DNA of 64,000 nucleotides, taken from a virus. The stretch is from positions 99,579 through 163,578 of IMG/VR virus record IMGVR_UViG_3300012931_000015, one strand, 5' to 3'. The notes beneath the pieces were generated by a model. That model was not told the origin of the DNA and made no database searches. It saw only the letters and a list, made by a program, of their open reading frames with translations. Positions 1 through 7,641 of the stretch are shown here, piece after piece. The translations under genes were made by a program, and so were the position numbers. The number at the start of each line of letters is the position of its first letter. Within the stretch, counting starts at the first letter, position 1.

Positions 1-30
1 TAAAAATTCACAATGTTTACATTTTTCCAT
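1..30 (-). CDS. Start of a small Cys-rich protein, cut by the window edge
   Basis: Only the first ten codons are visible (MEKCKHCEFL), opening with an ATG preceded by AAAAGG about nine bases upstream. The CxxC spacing suggests a zinc-binding knuckle like those in several neighbouring small proteins. It follows directly on the next gene in the same direction, so it probably belongs to the same transcript. Function unknown. Confidence 0.5.
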   Translation of the reverse strand, partial: MEKCKHCEFL

Positions 31-31
31 T

Positions 32-256
32 TTAGTTGCCTTTTAATTTCGTTAGTTTTTCCACAGTAGTTAGTTCATACTTGGCTTTTGGTCTTTGTCT
101 ATTCAATTCACTTATTTTGTCATCAATCATTATATCTTTTTTAAAGTCTTCACAACCACATTCATAATATTGTTCAAACTCTTCATAGCTTCTATCAATT
201 TCTTTTCCACAATATAAACAATAAACTTTACCATTCAGTCTTGTGTATCTTTTCAT
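32..256 (-). CDS. Small Cys-rich protein, putative zinc ribbon
   Basis: A 74-residue protein with two Cys pairs, CLYCGK near residue 13 and CGCEDF near residue 33, the usual spacing of a small zinc ribbon, followed by a charged C-terminal helix. I do not recognise the family. It is one of at least eight short Cys-rich proteins in this arm. Such phage proteins often bind host nucleic-acid machinery, but nothing here shows the partner. Confidence 0.65.
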   Translation of the reverse strand: MKRYTRLNGKVYCLYCGKEIDRSYEEFEQYYECGCEDFKKDIMIDDKISELNRQRPKAKYELTTVEKLTKLKGN

Positions 257-262
257 AACAAT

Positions 263-421
263 TTATCCTTTTTTATTCTCAAATAAAATTTTTGACTTAT
301 AAATGTTTGGAGCAAAAGGTTTTCTATGTTCTATTACATCAATAATTTCATAATCCATTTTATTTGTTTTTTCTGTAATAACTTCTAACCAGTATTCTTC
401 AAATTCCTTCCAGTAAATCAT
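263..421 (-). CDS. Small hypothetical protein (52 aa)
   Basis: ATG start preceded by AAAGGATTG, ending in TAA just before the next gene. The protein begins MIYWKEFEEYW and is rich in aromatic and charged residues. It fills what would otherwise be an unusually large gap and has the same strand, spacing and ribosome-site quality as its neighbours, which is the main evidence that it is real. Function unknown. Confidence 0.6.
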   Translation of the reverse strand: MIYWKEFEEYWLEVITEKTNKMDYEIIDVIEHRKPFAPNIYKSKILFENKKG

Positions 422-444
422 TTTGCAATCCTTTATGTTTTATT

Positions 445-723
445 TTAACCATCACTAAATAACCATTTTGGTTTATCATCAATAACCAAGTCCGGTATTA
501 TATTATAATTATCTTTTAAAAATGGTAACTTAGCTTGTCTATTTGTATAATAAACAGGTATTCTTGTAGCAATATATTTTAAACCATCATCTGCTTCCTG
601 CTCATATCTCATAGTAGCAAGTATTACTTTATAGTTAAAATTTACTTGATTATTTATTATAATATTCATAAGTTCAGGGAATTCAGTATAAGTGCCGTCA
701 TAGTCTAATAAAATTGTTCTCAT
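445..723 (-). CDS. HAD-like phosphatase, small
   Basis: The N-terminus reads MRTILLDYDGTYTEFPE, the DxDGT nucleophile motif of haloacid dehalogenase-type phosphohydrolases. A second acidic motif near the end (DLVIDDKP) fits HAD motif IV. At 92 residues it is a minimal, cap-less member, resembling phage proteins related to nucleotide or polynucleotide phosphatases. I chose the ATG at 723 over an upstream start because it places the nucleophile at the usual distance from the N-terminus, has AAAAAGG upstream and removes an overlap with the preceding gene. Substrate unknown. Confidence 0.75.
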   Translation of the reverse strand: MRTILLDYDGTYTEFPELMNIIINNQVNFNYKVILATMRYEQEADDGLKYIATRIPVYYTNRQAKLPFLKDNYNIIPDLVIDDKPKWLFSDG

Positions 724-739
724 AATATTTGTTACCTTT

Positions 740-1087
740 TTAACACTCAAAATAAAATTTTAAAAAATGTTTATCAGTAATAGGTACAAAAATATACCCC
801 GAAAAATCATCACCCGTATATCCACAACTCTGATCTACATAGACACCTTTAAACCAATAAGGCTCTGTCTGGTATTCTCCAAACACCTTTCTTTTTCTTA
901 CAATACCTTCTATGCTGCAACCACCGGATTCTTCTAAATATTCAAGAAGTTTATTATATCTGTATTTAGTCAAATGTTTTTTAATAACCGATAAATAACA
1001 ATCATTTTCATCTGCTTTCTCGTGTTCTAAATCCATTAATAATCTATTGTAGTTATCAAATACTTCGTGTTCTTCAGCTTCGTTCAT
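740..1087 (-). CDS. Hypothetical protein
   Basis: A 115-residue soluble protein with an acidic helical first half and a second half rich in Gly, Tyr and Phe. There is no recognisable motif or signal peptide. It lies in the run of closely spaced minus-strand genes with AAAGGAT upstream of its ATG. Function unknown. Confidence 0.7.
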   Translation of the reverse strand: MNEAEEHEVFDNYNRLLMDLEHEKADENDCYLSVIKKHLTKYRYNKLLEYLEESGGCSIEGIVRKRKVFGEYQTEPYWFKGVYVDQSCGYTGDDFSGYIFVPITDKHFLKFYFEC

Positions 1088-1095
1088 ACTACTTA

Positions 1096-1479
1096 TTATC
1101 CTTTAAATATTTTTTCAATTGGTTTCCACATTATAATTTGTTCCCATGTATTAATTCTTTTTGACCACGATTCTCCATCAAAAGCAGAAACATCATAAAG
1201 AAATATTCCATCTTCTTTATTTTTATTTTTTACTGCAACTAAAACAAGTTCATCTATATATCCATTATTTAAAGATGGTAAACTATCATTAATATTTATC
1301 CATGATTTATTCTGTGTTTGTTGTGCGAGTTCAAGTTTGGGAATAATCCAATCATATACATCTTTTTGACCAGCTCTAATAAGATTAGAATATATCTGAT
1401 CTGGCTTCTTAGGAGAATCATAATATTTTTGATTATTTTTTTGCTCTTTAATATCTTCAATTATTTTTTCTATTGTCAT
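1096..1479 (-). CDS. DUF551-like phage protein
   Basis: The C-terminal half has the pattern of the phage DUF551 domain: W-I-x-I-x-D-S-L-P, then V-L-V-A-V, ending with MWKPIEKI. This domain is common in small phage proteins and its role is unknown. The first 55 residues are helical and Lys-rich. The gene follows the 48-aa gene on its 5' side with only five bases between them. Confidence 0.6.
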   Translation of the reverse strand: MTIEKIIEDIKEQKNNQKYYDSPKKPDQIYSNLIRAGQKDVYDWIIPKLELAQQTQNKSWININDSLPSLNNGYIDELVLVAVKNKNKEDGIFLYDVSAFDGESWSKRINTWEQIIMWKPIEKIFKG

Positions 1480-1484
1480 ACTAT

Positions 1485-1631
1485 TTACCCATTAAATAAA
1501 CCATAATTCTTCCAAGTATTTTTTAATTTTACTAAATGATAATCACAATATAAACCATTAAGATTTAATATCTCGCAATTCTTTACTTCATTATCATTAA
1601 GTTCTTTTTTGCAATCTATACAATATGCCAT
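1485..1631 (-). CDS. Small Cys/His-rich protein (48 aa)
   Basis: Reads MAYCIDCKKEL, then GLYCDYHL around residue 29. The CxxC plus CxxH arrangement suggests one zinc site. Its start almost abuts the stop of the next gene (two bases between). No family recognised. It resembles the 52-aa protein encoded next to the helicase (19532-19690), which also has paired Cys and a C-x-Y-H stretch. Confidence 0.65.
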   Translation of the reverse strand: MAYCIDCKKELNDNEVKNCEILNLNGLYCDYHLVKLKNTWKNYGLFNG

Positions 1632-1632
1632 A

Positions 1633-1776
1633 CTATTTACCTGCTTTTTCTTTATATTTAAAATAGTCTTTTAAAACTTTTTCAGCACACCCATAATATC
1701 CCATCCATTCAGTTCTTCCGGTATCTTCACACCAAGTAATAAAAGCTTTTATATTTTTATATTCATCTGTGTACAT
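1633..1776 (-). CDS. Small hypothetical protein (47 aa)
   Basis: An ATG-started ORF beginning MYTDEYKNIKAFITWCED, ending Lys-rich and terminating with TAG two bases before the next gene. Preceded by AAAGGAAATAAAAG. Its placement between two coding genes without overlap is the reason to accept it. Function unknown. Confidence 0.6.
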   Translation of the reverse strand: MYTDEYKNIKAFITWCEDTGRTEWMGYYGCAEKVLKDYFKYKEKAGK

Positions 1777-1789
1777 CTTTTATTTCCTT

Positions 1790-2035
1790 TTATATTTTAA
1801 CCGTTTCAAATTTATAAATATTTTCAGGTGTCCAGAATGAATGATAAAGAGGTTTATGATCCGGTAAAGGAAAACTTTCTTTACATTCAATTTCTAATAT
1901 TATATTTCTACCTGTTTTCTTATTCCAATTAATAGCTGATTGTAAATACTTCCAACCTCTAACCGGACTTATTATAAAACCTGTTTGTTTATATCTTAAT
2001 AGTTTTTTATTGGTCGTGCAATGATATAATTTCAT
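1790..2035 (-). CDS. Hypothetical protein, possible tiny ART-like fold
   Basis: An 81-residue protein starting MKLYHCTTNKKLLRYKQTGF. The opening LYHxTT...GF pattern resembles the first strand and His motif of small ADP-ribosyltransferase-like (DarT/RES/KptA-type) domains, and KPLYHSFWTPENIY near the end is a second aromatic-rich strand. The length is well below a complete transferase, so I treat this only as a resemblance. Its start overlaps the stop of the preceding gene by four bases (ATGA), suggesting coupled translation. Confidence 0.5.
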   Translation of the reverse strand: MKLYHCTTNKKLLRYKQTGFIISPVRGWKYLQSAINWNKKTGRNIILEIECKESFPLPDHKPLYHSFWTPENIYKFETVKI

Positions 2036-2367
2036 ATTATTTTTGTAACTTTGTCTTTGTCTTTTTCTTCTACTTCTGAATTATTATTAACATAATTAAG
2101 AGCTTCTTTTATAAAACTTACCATAGCATCACATTCTTTTTTTGTTTCATAATCATAAACAAAAATTTTATTATCATATTGTTCTTCTACCCCCCTCATA
2201 TAAAAACAATTCGAGGATAAATATGAAAATGATATTGATATTAACTTAAAACCGTCTTTTTCAAAGATACAATCTTTATCTCTTAAATTTTCATCCTGTT
2301 CTAAAATCTTGCCAAACAACACATTTTCATAGCGATACAATTCAATTTTTAATTTTTCTTTTGACAT
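2032..2367 (-). CDS. Hypothetical protein
   Basis: A 111-residue protein beginning MSKEKLKIELYRYENVLFG. The ATG at 2367 has AAAAAGGAGAAATAAT upstream, far better than a start 11 codons earlier, which has no ribosome site. The protein alternates beta-strand and charged segments and ends in an acidic Lys/Glu tail. No family recognised. Confidence 0.65.
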   Translation of the reverse strand: MSKEKLKIELYRYENVLFGKILEQDENLRDKDCIFEKDGFKLISISFSYLSSNCFYMRGVEEQYDNKIFVYDYETKKECDAMVSFIKEALNYVNNNSEVEEKDKDKVTKII

Positions 2368-2393
2368 ATTATTTCTCCTTTTTATTTTGGTTA

Positions 2394-2597
2394 TTACCAA
2401 TGATCCTTCACGTAACTTTCAAAATCTTCTATAAGACTATCATTATGAAAAGGGTCAATATTACTTCCTCTTATATGATTAGCTAAATCAGGATTCATAT
2501 CATATAAAGTATTAAAATATGTTTGTCCTAATCTCCATTTAGGATTAGCCATGAAATTATATGATACTCTTTCTTTGTATTCTTCGATAATATTCAT
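2394..2597 (-). CDS. Small hypothetical protein (67 aa)
   Basis: Starts MNIIEEYKERVSYNF and has a mixed polar composition with several aromatic residues. There is no Cys cluster, membrane segment or known motif. Retained because of strand, spacing and a normal start. Confidence 0.6.
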   Translation of the reverse strand: MNIIEEYKERVSYNFMANPKWRLGQTYFNTLYDMNPDLANHIRGSNIDPFHNDSLIEDFESYVKDHW

Positions 2598-2617
2598 ATT
2601 TATTTTTACCTCTACTT

Positions 2618-2788
2618 TTAAAATGGATTAAAATTTAAATCAGTATAATACTTGCTATGATCTATTCTATTATCTATACCTTTTCTTATTTTTAATATTT
2701 CAAATATATTTTTGTTATTCATATTTATTGTTTTACAAATGTGTTTGTCTTTTAGAAATTTTATAAAAAGCTTTTTATCATCGTTCAT
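2618..2788 (-). CDS. Small hypothetical protein (56 aa)
   Basis: Starts MNDDKKLFIKFLKDKH, basic and Asn/Ile-rich. The ATG overlaps the TGA of the peptidyl-tRNA hydrolase gene (ATGA), so it is probably translated by coupling from that gene. Function unknown. Confidence 0.6.
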   Translation of the reverse strand: MNDDKKLFIKFLKDKHICKTINMNNKNIFEILKIRKGIDNRIDHSKYYTDLNFNPF

Positions 2789-3198
2789 AATAATTTTAAA
2801 TGTCCTGTTATTTCATTAACATTTTCATTCCAGCCTAAAATAGCACCACAGGTAATAGTTTTAACTCCATGAAATTCTGTTAAACCATTATCTTCAATAA
2901 GTGATGTATAAAGAAAATTTGCTTTTGCTCTATTTATTAAGTGTATGAGTTCCTGCTCTGAATCAACCTGTAAACATATTTTAGTAAATATTCCATTTAA
3001 CCAATCATCCATTAAACTTCTCGAACCTTTAGTTATAATTATAGAATATTCTTTTTCTTTTTCCGTATTTATTCTTCCATCTGCCATTAAATCAAGAATT
3101 AATTTTAGAGAAGCATGACTCCCCATAGCCACCATTTTGCCTTTTCTCATATTGAGATCAGTTCTCATAAGAATTACCATTTTTGATTTACTTTCCAT
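2785..3198 (-). CDS. pth2: Peptidyl-tRNA hydrolase, Pth2 family
   Basis: A 137-residue protein matching Pth2 end to end. The N-terminal signature is present as RTDLNMRKGKMVAMGSHA, the middle has KICLQVDSEQELIHL, and the C-terminus has TSLIEDNGLTEF followed by ITGHLKLL. Pth2 enzymes cleave peptidyl-tRNA in the cytosol to recycle tRNA. The family is best known from archaea and eukaryotes and occurs sporadically in bacteria and phages. The length (about 115-140 aa) is normal and the catalytic Lys and Asp regions are kept. In a phage it may rescue peptidyl-tRNAs during rapid translation; that is inference. Confidence 0.9.
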   Translation of the reverse strand: MESKSKMVILMRTDLNMRKGKMVAMGSHASLKLILDLMADGRINTEKEKEYSIIITKGSRSLMDDWLNGIFTKICLQVDSEQELIHLINRAKANFLYTSLIEDNGLTEFHGVKTITCGAILGWNENVNEITGHLKLL

Positions 3199-3210
3199 TA
3201 GTCTAATCCT

Positions 3211-3414
3211 TTAAAAAATATATGTTTTATCATCTTCAATTAATTCACCATTATCTAATTTGGTAATATTAAAAACATCTTTTAGGGTTTTTCCTTTCAT
3301 TTGTGCATAACTTATACTACCTCGTTTTATATCTTTTTCTATATCCATATGAGCTTTGTTTATATTTTCTAATATTGAATTTGCGTGCACTTCATATTCT
3401 TGTTCGTTTAACAT
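3211..3414 (-). CDS. Small hypothetical protein (67 aa)
   Basis: Starts MLNEQEYEVHANSILENINK. An acidic helical N-terminal half is followed by a short beta-like tail. No motif recognised. It lies three bases from the next gene. Confidence 0.6.
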   Translation of the reverse strand: MLNEQEYEVHANSILENINKAHMDIEKDIKRGSISYAQMKGKTLKDVFNITKLDNGELIEDDKTYIF

Positions 3415-3416
3415 TT

Positions 3417-3824
3417 TTACCAGCTTCTATGTTTTTCATGAATAGTTTCAATTCCATCATATTCATCTATTACCCATTCTATATTATCTGGTATTTCAAC
3501 TATTTCTAAATCAGCATATTTTGAATTTGCTTCTCCCCCTAATTCTTCAACAACTTTCACTAAAATAGGGTTTGATCTATTTTCATAACTATTAGCCCAA
3601 GTATCCCAATATCTGCCCAACAAAGAATAAGTTTTACTGCTTTCATTCAAATTATTGTCAAAAATTACTTTTTCATCATACAACGGATTTCTAATAACCA
3701 ATCCGTTTTTATCTCTCTGTTCTTCTTCATATTTTATAACAGGTATTCCATATTCTATAAGCTTTTCATAAGCTTTTTCACTTAACCCAAAACCACCAAA
3801 ACATTTATTCACTACTACCTTCAT
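3417..3824 (-). CDS. Conserved phage protein with NKCFGGFGLS motif
   Basis: The N-terminus MKVVVNKCFGGFGLSEKA and the C-terminus EYDGIETIHEKHRSW match, from memory, a phage protein of unknown function that opens with N-[KR]-C-[FY]-G-G-F-[GS]-L-S and ends in an IxEYDG...EKHR[TS]W tail. The middle contains N-R-S-N-P-I-L-V-x-V-V-E-E-L-G, also typical. The family is widespread in phages of diverse hosts; no function is established. Confidence 0.75.
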   Translation of the reverse strand: MKVVVNKCFGGFGLSEKAYEKLIEYGIPVIKYEEEQRDKNGLVIRNPLYDEKVIFDNNLNESSKTYSLLGRYWDTWANSYENRSNPILVKVVEELGGEANSKYADLEIVEIPDNIEWVIDEYDGIETIHEKHRSW

Positions 3825-3848
3825 TATCTTTCTCCTTTTTTTCTATTC

Positions 3849-4676
3849 TTACCAGCCATTATAATCAATATTAAATAAATTGTCAACAATTTTTACATTC
3901 ACAACATGATTTATACCTGGTACAGGTACATGAAATAATTTAAGATTTTTATCACATATAGCGTTTATATTACCCGTTATATTTATTATGCTATCATGGC
4001 TTCTATCCAAAACCGTTTGACTTGTACTTCGATACTTCAACTGCAAATCTCGTCTAACTGTTGTCATGTGGTGCATCAATAAATCTTCCGGCTTGAATAT
4101 CCAATGCGGATTATGTCTATCAATATTATATCCTCTAGTTGGATCAATAAAAACATTTTTTAAGCTATTTGTTCCAAGCTTCTTTTTCGGGTCAAGCTTA
4201 CAAATGAAGGGAATATGTATTCTCGATACTTGAGTATTTTGATAGATAGGTAATTTGTGATATTCAATAAGTCTACAATAACTATATTGATATTTAGTTT
4301 CTTCAATAAAGTTTTTTGCTTTTATGAATTGATCTGTTTCAAATAGCTCATCCACATCAAGCATTAAAAAATGGTCATAGCCTCTATTATAGCAATGAGT
4401 TCTTAAATAGTTTCGTTTTTCTATTTCGGTGTTTTTTGCTTCTCTGGAATTGTTAGCAAATAGTTTGATTGGAAAACATAGAAGTTCATCAATTAGTTTT
4501 TGTTTTTTTAAATCTTTTAGTATATCGAGATCGTAAGGGCTTATTTTTGATTTTCCCCACCAATCCTGCTCGGAGTAACTGACAACTATCCAGTCAACAT
4601 TTTCTCGTATTTGTTTTATTGAATAGGGTAATAATTCACAACCACTAAAAACGCTATAAGCTACTGCTAATTTCAT
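3849..4676 (-). CDS. Glycosyltransferase-like protein (GT-A fold)
   Basis: A 275-residue protein with an N-terminal strand-loop (MKLAVAYSVFSGCELLPYSI), a predicted Rossmann-like half and a DxD motif, LMLDVDELFE, near residue 104. This is the nucleotide-sugar/metal site expected in GT-A glycosyltransferases. C-terminal motifs include HHMTTVRRDLQLKYRS. Phages use such enzymes to glycosylate their own DNA bases, virion proteins or host surface sugars; the target cannot be read from sequence. The gene start overlaps the stop of the coiled-coil gene by four bases. Confidence 0.65.
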   Translation of the reverse strand: MKLAVAYSVFSGCELLPYSIKQIRENVDWIVVSYSEQDWWGKSKISPYDLDILKDLKKQKLIDELLCFPIKLFANNSREAKNTEIEKRNYLRTHCYNRGYDHFLMLDVDELFETDQFIKAKNFIEETKYQYSYCRLIEYHKLPIYQNTQVSRIHIPFICKLDPKKKLGTNSLKNVFIDPTRGYNIDRHNPHWIFKPEDLLMHHMTTVRRDLQLKYRSTSQTVLDRSHDSIINITGNINAICDKNLKLFHVPVPGINHVVNVKIVDNLFNIDYNGW

Positions 4677-5170
4677 TTAGTTTTTACAAATTCATCAATT
4701 AAGCTATTAACCATTAATGTTAGTTTACTTCTAAAAACCTGATCTTGTTTCATTTGATTTAAAAGTTTGTCAACATTTCCATCAATGCCAGTTATTACTG
4801 TTCTAGCAATTTTATTTAATAATGCTTCTTTAACATTTTCCCTAAACTCTATTGATGCTATTTCACTGCTTACTATATTATCAAAAACTGATTCTATTTC
4901 TTTTTGATATTTTGTTATTATATTTTCTGCATATTTTTTCAAAGGAGAATTATAATCAACCAAAACTTTTTTTAAAGCGTCTCTTATAGAATCATTAACA
5001 GCATAAAGTACATCTTTTTCTAAAGTGATAGGTAATTCTTTTTTATCCACTTTAAGAATAATATCTTCTACTTGTTTTTTTACTTCTGCTTTAAAAAATT
5101 CATTTTCTCGTCTAATGTCTGTCATTAATTGCTGTATTTCTTTTAATGTTTGATTTTCTTTTTCTGTCAT
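4673..5170 (-). CDS. Coiled-coil hypothetical protein
   Basis: A 165-residue highly helical protein with heptad-like hydrophobic spacing across almost its whole length and no Cys or aromatic core. The first 30 residues (MTEKENQTLKEIQQLM...) are strongly coiled-coil-like. It may be an oligomeric adaptor; function unknown. It sits between a zinc-ribbon gene and the glycosyltransferase and overlaps the latter. Confidence 0.65.
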   Translation of the reverse strand: MTEKENQTLKEIQQLMTDIRRENEFFKAEVKKQVEDIILKVDKKELPITLEKDVLYAVNDSIRDALKKVLVDYNSPLKKYAENIITKYQKEIESVFDNIVSSEIASIEFRENVKEALLNKIARTVITGIDGNVDKLLNQMKQDQVFRSKLTLMVNSLIDEFVKTK

Positions 5171-5171
5171 T

Positions 5172-5321
5172 CTAATTCTCCTTTTTATCTACCCATACTA
5201 TAACTTCATTACAATCAGGACAATTAGAATCTCCAATATCTATACCTCGTTTTCCTTGACATTTTGGACAAACAACAACATCAAGAAAGGGTATTAATCC
5301 TTTTTTATTTATTTCTATCAT
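5172..5321 (-). CDS. Small zinc-ribbon protein (49 aa)
   Basis: Contains CPKCQGKRG and CPDCNE about 19 residues apart, a classic CxxC...CxxC zinc ribbon, flanked by short strands. The start is preceded by GGAGAAACAAATAGA. Tiny zinc ribbons of this type bind nucleic acid or proteins; the specific role is unknown. Confidence 0.7.
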   Translation of the reverse strand: MIEINKKGLIPFLDVVVCPKCQGKRGIDIGDSNCPDCNEVIVWVDKKEN

Positions 5322-5322
5322 T

Positions 5323-5403
5323 CTATTTGTTTCTCCTTTTGCTTCTAATATATACTACAACTAAAATAACTTTTATTAAAATTGAAATTAAATATTTTTT
5401 CAT
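5323..5403 (-). CDS. Possible very small membrane peptide (26 aa)
   Basis: ATG-started ORF, MKKYLISILIKVILVVVYI followed by a basic tail (RSKRRNK). This looks like a single membrane segment with a positive C-terminus. It fits exactly between two neighbours without overlap and its start shares sequence with the stop of the 36-aa gene on its 5' side. At this length it could be chance. Confidence 0.35.
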   Translation of the reverse strand: MKKYLISILIKVILVVVYIRSKRRNK

Positions 5404-5404
5404 A

Positions 5405-5515
5405 CTATGAATTAAAAATTATCAAAACAACTGCTGTTACCACAACTAGAGCAATAAGTATTACTCCGGCATGATCTTCTAATTTTCCTATAAACTTTAA
5501 TGTTTTTAGTTTCAT
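5405..5515 (-). CDS. Small membrane protein (36 aa)
   Basis: A basic N-terminus (MKLKTLKFIGKLEDH) is followed by one hydrophobic segment, AGVILIALVVVTAVVLIIF. It is preceded by AAAAGGAAAATAGT. A single-span phage inner-membrane protein of unknown role. Confidence 0.5.
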   Translation of the reverse strand: MKLKTLKFIGKLEDHAGVILIALVVVTAVVLIIFNS

Positions 5516-5574
5516 ACTATTTTCCTTTTCACTCTAAACAATCTTCTGCTTTTATACCGAGTTTACTCTCCCAT

Positions 5575-6042
5575 TTATCTACTATACTTTTTTTGTGAGT
5601 TATTGTTTGTTGATCTGCATAACTCTTTTTGCTCTTCGGAACAATTATTAAACATAAAATCACAACCTTTGCACATATTTTCTGCTTCCATAACTATTTC
5701 CTTTCCCACACATTCAGATTTTTCATCACAGCTTTTACAAATACTACCTGTTAAATTTGCATCTACAAATACTTCCCATCCTGAATCATTGTTACTATTA
5801 ATTGGTATACCACATCTTACACAAAATTTAGTATTTAATGATTGAAATGGTTTTCCTTCTACTCCTAAAGTAAAATTATCCATTTCTTCTTCACATTGTT
5901 TAACATGTAACTCTTCAAATCCTATTTTTATATTTTTTCCACATGTTTTGCATTTACTACAACAAGGTGTAATATGAGTATATCTAATATTCATTCTTCC
6001 TGTTTCATCATGGCAATTACAAGTACATTCATAGAAATCCAT
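5575..6042 (-). CDS. Cys-rich protein with several zinc-binding clusters
   Basis: A 155-residue protein with three Cys clusters: CTCNCH plus CCSKCKTCGK in the first 35 residues, FCVRCGIP plus CKSCDEKSEC in the middle, and CKGCDFMFNNC near residue 125. This points to three small zinc modules in a row. The first cluster resembles a treble-clef knuckle. No enzymatic motif. It starts MDFYECTC with a poly-purine ribosome site (AAAAGGGGGG). Confidence 0.7.
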   Translation of the reverse strand: MDFYECTCNCHDETGRMNIRYTHITPCCSKCKTCGKNIKIGFEELHVKQCEEEMDNFTLGVEGKPFQSLNTKFCVRCGIPINSNNDSGWEVFVDANLTGSICKSCDEKSECVGKEIVMEAENMCKGCDFMFNNCSEEQKELCRSTNNNSQKKYSR

Positions 6043-6079
6043 TATATTACCCCCCTTTTAATAATTAAATATATATTAT

Positions 6080-6301
6080 TTATTCTATTTTTTCAATATT
6101 TTTAATTATGTAATTAAATAATTTTTTATTCATTTTGTGCCAATCACTATCACATAATAAATCATTAAATCGTAATGTATTCATCGCATCCTTACACTTA
6201 TTAATATTATTTTTTCCCTTATATTTAAAACCTTGTTCTTCTAACTGAACAACTAAAGATTTTGATATTACACCAAAAGATAAATTAATAGTATCACTCA
6301 T
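6080..6301 (-). CDS. Small hypothetical protein (73 aa)
   Basis: Starts MSDTINLSFGVISKSLVVQL, basic and Asn-rich towards the C-terminus. Its start overlaps the stop of the gene on its 5' side by eight bases. No recognisable domain. Confidence 0.6.
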   Translation of the reverse strand: MSDTINLSFGVISKSLVVQLEEQGFKYKGKNNINKCKDAMNTLRFNDLLCDSDWHKMNKKLFNYIIKNIEKIE

Positions 6302-6857
6302 AATGTGTATCCTTTTTCTTCCTCTCTAATACATTTATATATCTATTATCTTCATAATTATACATTTTTAATTTATATGTTTCAATCAAACTATAAAGCT
6401 GTTTTTTAAAATTACCAATTATAACTTTTCCACTATAAATACAATTATTTTCATTCATTATAGAATCAAAACCAACCAAGTATATTTTTTCATACCCCCG
6501 ATTCAAAGCTAAATTGATAAGCTCATTTCCAGTGCTAAATCCTAGATAAGTTGTAAGAGGTATTATTTCGTTAGAGGGAATTTTATATCGTTCAATAAAG
6601 TTTGAGGGGCAAGTTATGTCAAAGTGAATATTATTAAGTTGTCGATATTCACTAGCTTTTAATACTGCTCCATAATGAACAGAAGCCATCAATGATATTA
6701 TACAACCAATATTTTTTTCTTGAAAACTATAATTACAAGCCCAGACAGGAATATTTTGATTATATATTTGATTTATAAATTGTTGAATATCAGGCTTTAA
6801 TCGACTTGATCCATTACCTATTATCAATACTGATTTTGTATCTTTTTCATCATTCAT
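6294..6857 (-). CDS. Rossmann-like protein, sialyltransferase/DUF115-like
   Basis: The N-terminus has SVLIIGNGSSRL, and later come LGFSTGNELINLALNRG and KIYLVGFDS. The GNGPS-like loop, a second TG loop and a GFD motif are the pattern of MAF/DUF115 and GT29/GT42-type sialyltransferase-like proteins. I start at the ATG giving MNDEKDTKSV; a GTG three codons earlier is the alternative. The product is 187 residues, short for a full transferase. It may act in the same sugar-modification pathway as the GT-A gene about 2 kb away, which is inference from proximity. Confidence 0.5.
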   Translation of the reverse strand: MNDEKDTKSVLIIGNGSSRLKPDIQQFINQIYNQNIPVWACNYSFQEKNIGCIISLMASVHYGAVLKASEYRQLNNIHFDITCPSNFIERYKIPSNEIIPLTTYLGFSTGNELINLALNRGYEKIYLVGFDSIMNENNCIYSGKVIIGNFKKQLYSLIETYKLKMYNYEDNRYINVLERKKKDTHYE

Positions 6858-6918
6858 ATCTTTCACCGCTCATGCTAATTAGTAATTCAAACCATAAAAG
6901 GTTAAAAACACGAATTCT

Positions 6919-7167
6919 TTATTTAACTTTAATTGAATACTGAATTTTTAAAACATTTTTTGTAAAATATACACATGTTTTATCTTTGTTTATTCTTGCT
7001 ATTTCTTTTCCAGAACCATCTTTAAAAACGCCTTTATTATCTGAAAGAAATTCTAATCCCCAAATAGATAATAAACAATTCTTTAATTTTTTTACTGGTG
7101 TGTAAGATAATTTAATCTCTAGTTCATCTTCTTCTACAACTTCATTTGCATAATACTCTTTTTTCAT
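6919..7167 (-). CDS. Hypothetical beta-rich protein (82 aa)
   Basis: Starts MKKEYYANEVVEEDELEIKL and reads as alternating short strands, with a KDKTCVYFTKNVLKI tail. No family recognised. Preceded by TAAAAGGAGAAAACCT. Confidence 0.6.
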   Translation of the reverse strand: MKKEYYANEVVEEDELEIKLSYTPVKKLKNCLLSIWGLEFLSDNKGVFKDGSGKEIARINKDKTCVYFTKNVLKIQYSIKVK

Positions 7168-7191
7168 AGGTTTTCTCCTTTTATATTTGTA

Positions 7192-7641
7192 TCATTCATC
7201 TATTTCAAAGTCAACTACTATTGTCTTTTTAAATTTAAACTCAAAAGACTTATCTAACACACAAATTTTAAAGTTGTGTTTATCAACTTCATTATTATAT
7301 TTTTTTAGATACTCGTAACACTTAACCTTTACGTTGTGCATAAAAGTAGGTTTGAAGTTTAATTTTTCATCAAATATATAATATCTAGGATACTTGTGTT
7401 CCATTATCAAAATACCATTATACTTCATATCAACAGTAATTTCATCTGAATAGCTTATATCATAATTCTCTATTATATTACTATTTTCTTCTTGTTTTAT
7501 TTTTCTATTTATTTCATCTAATCTTCTTTCATTTTCTAACCAAGATATATTTCTTTTCTCATTTACATTATCACATTCAGAAAGGCATTCGTTACAATCT
7601 GAATGTTTTCCACACAACTGAAATAATTTTGCATCGCTCAT
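7192..7641 (-). CDS. Hypothetical protein with N-terminal Cys cluster
   Basis: A 149-residue protein. The first 26 residues contain LCGKHSDCNECLSECDN, four Cys with one His, which could hold one metal. The remainder is beta-rich and charged and ends FKKTIVVDFEIDE. Its ATG overlaps the stop of the neighbouring gene by four bases. Function unknown. Confidence 0.6.
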   Translation of the reverse strand: MSDAKLFQLCGKHSDCNECLSECDNVNEKRNISWLENERRLDEINRKIKQEENSNIIENYDISYSDEITVDMKYNGILIMEHKYPRYYIFDEKLNFKPTFMHNVKVKCYEYLKKYNNEVDKHNFKICVLDKSFEFKFKKTIVVDFEIDE

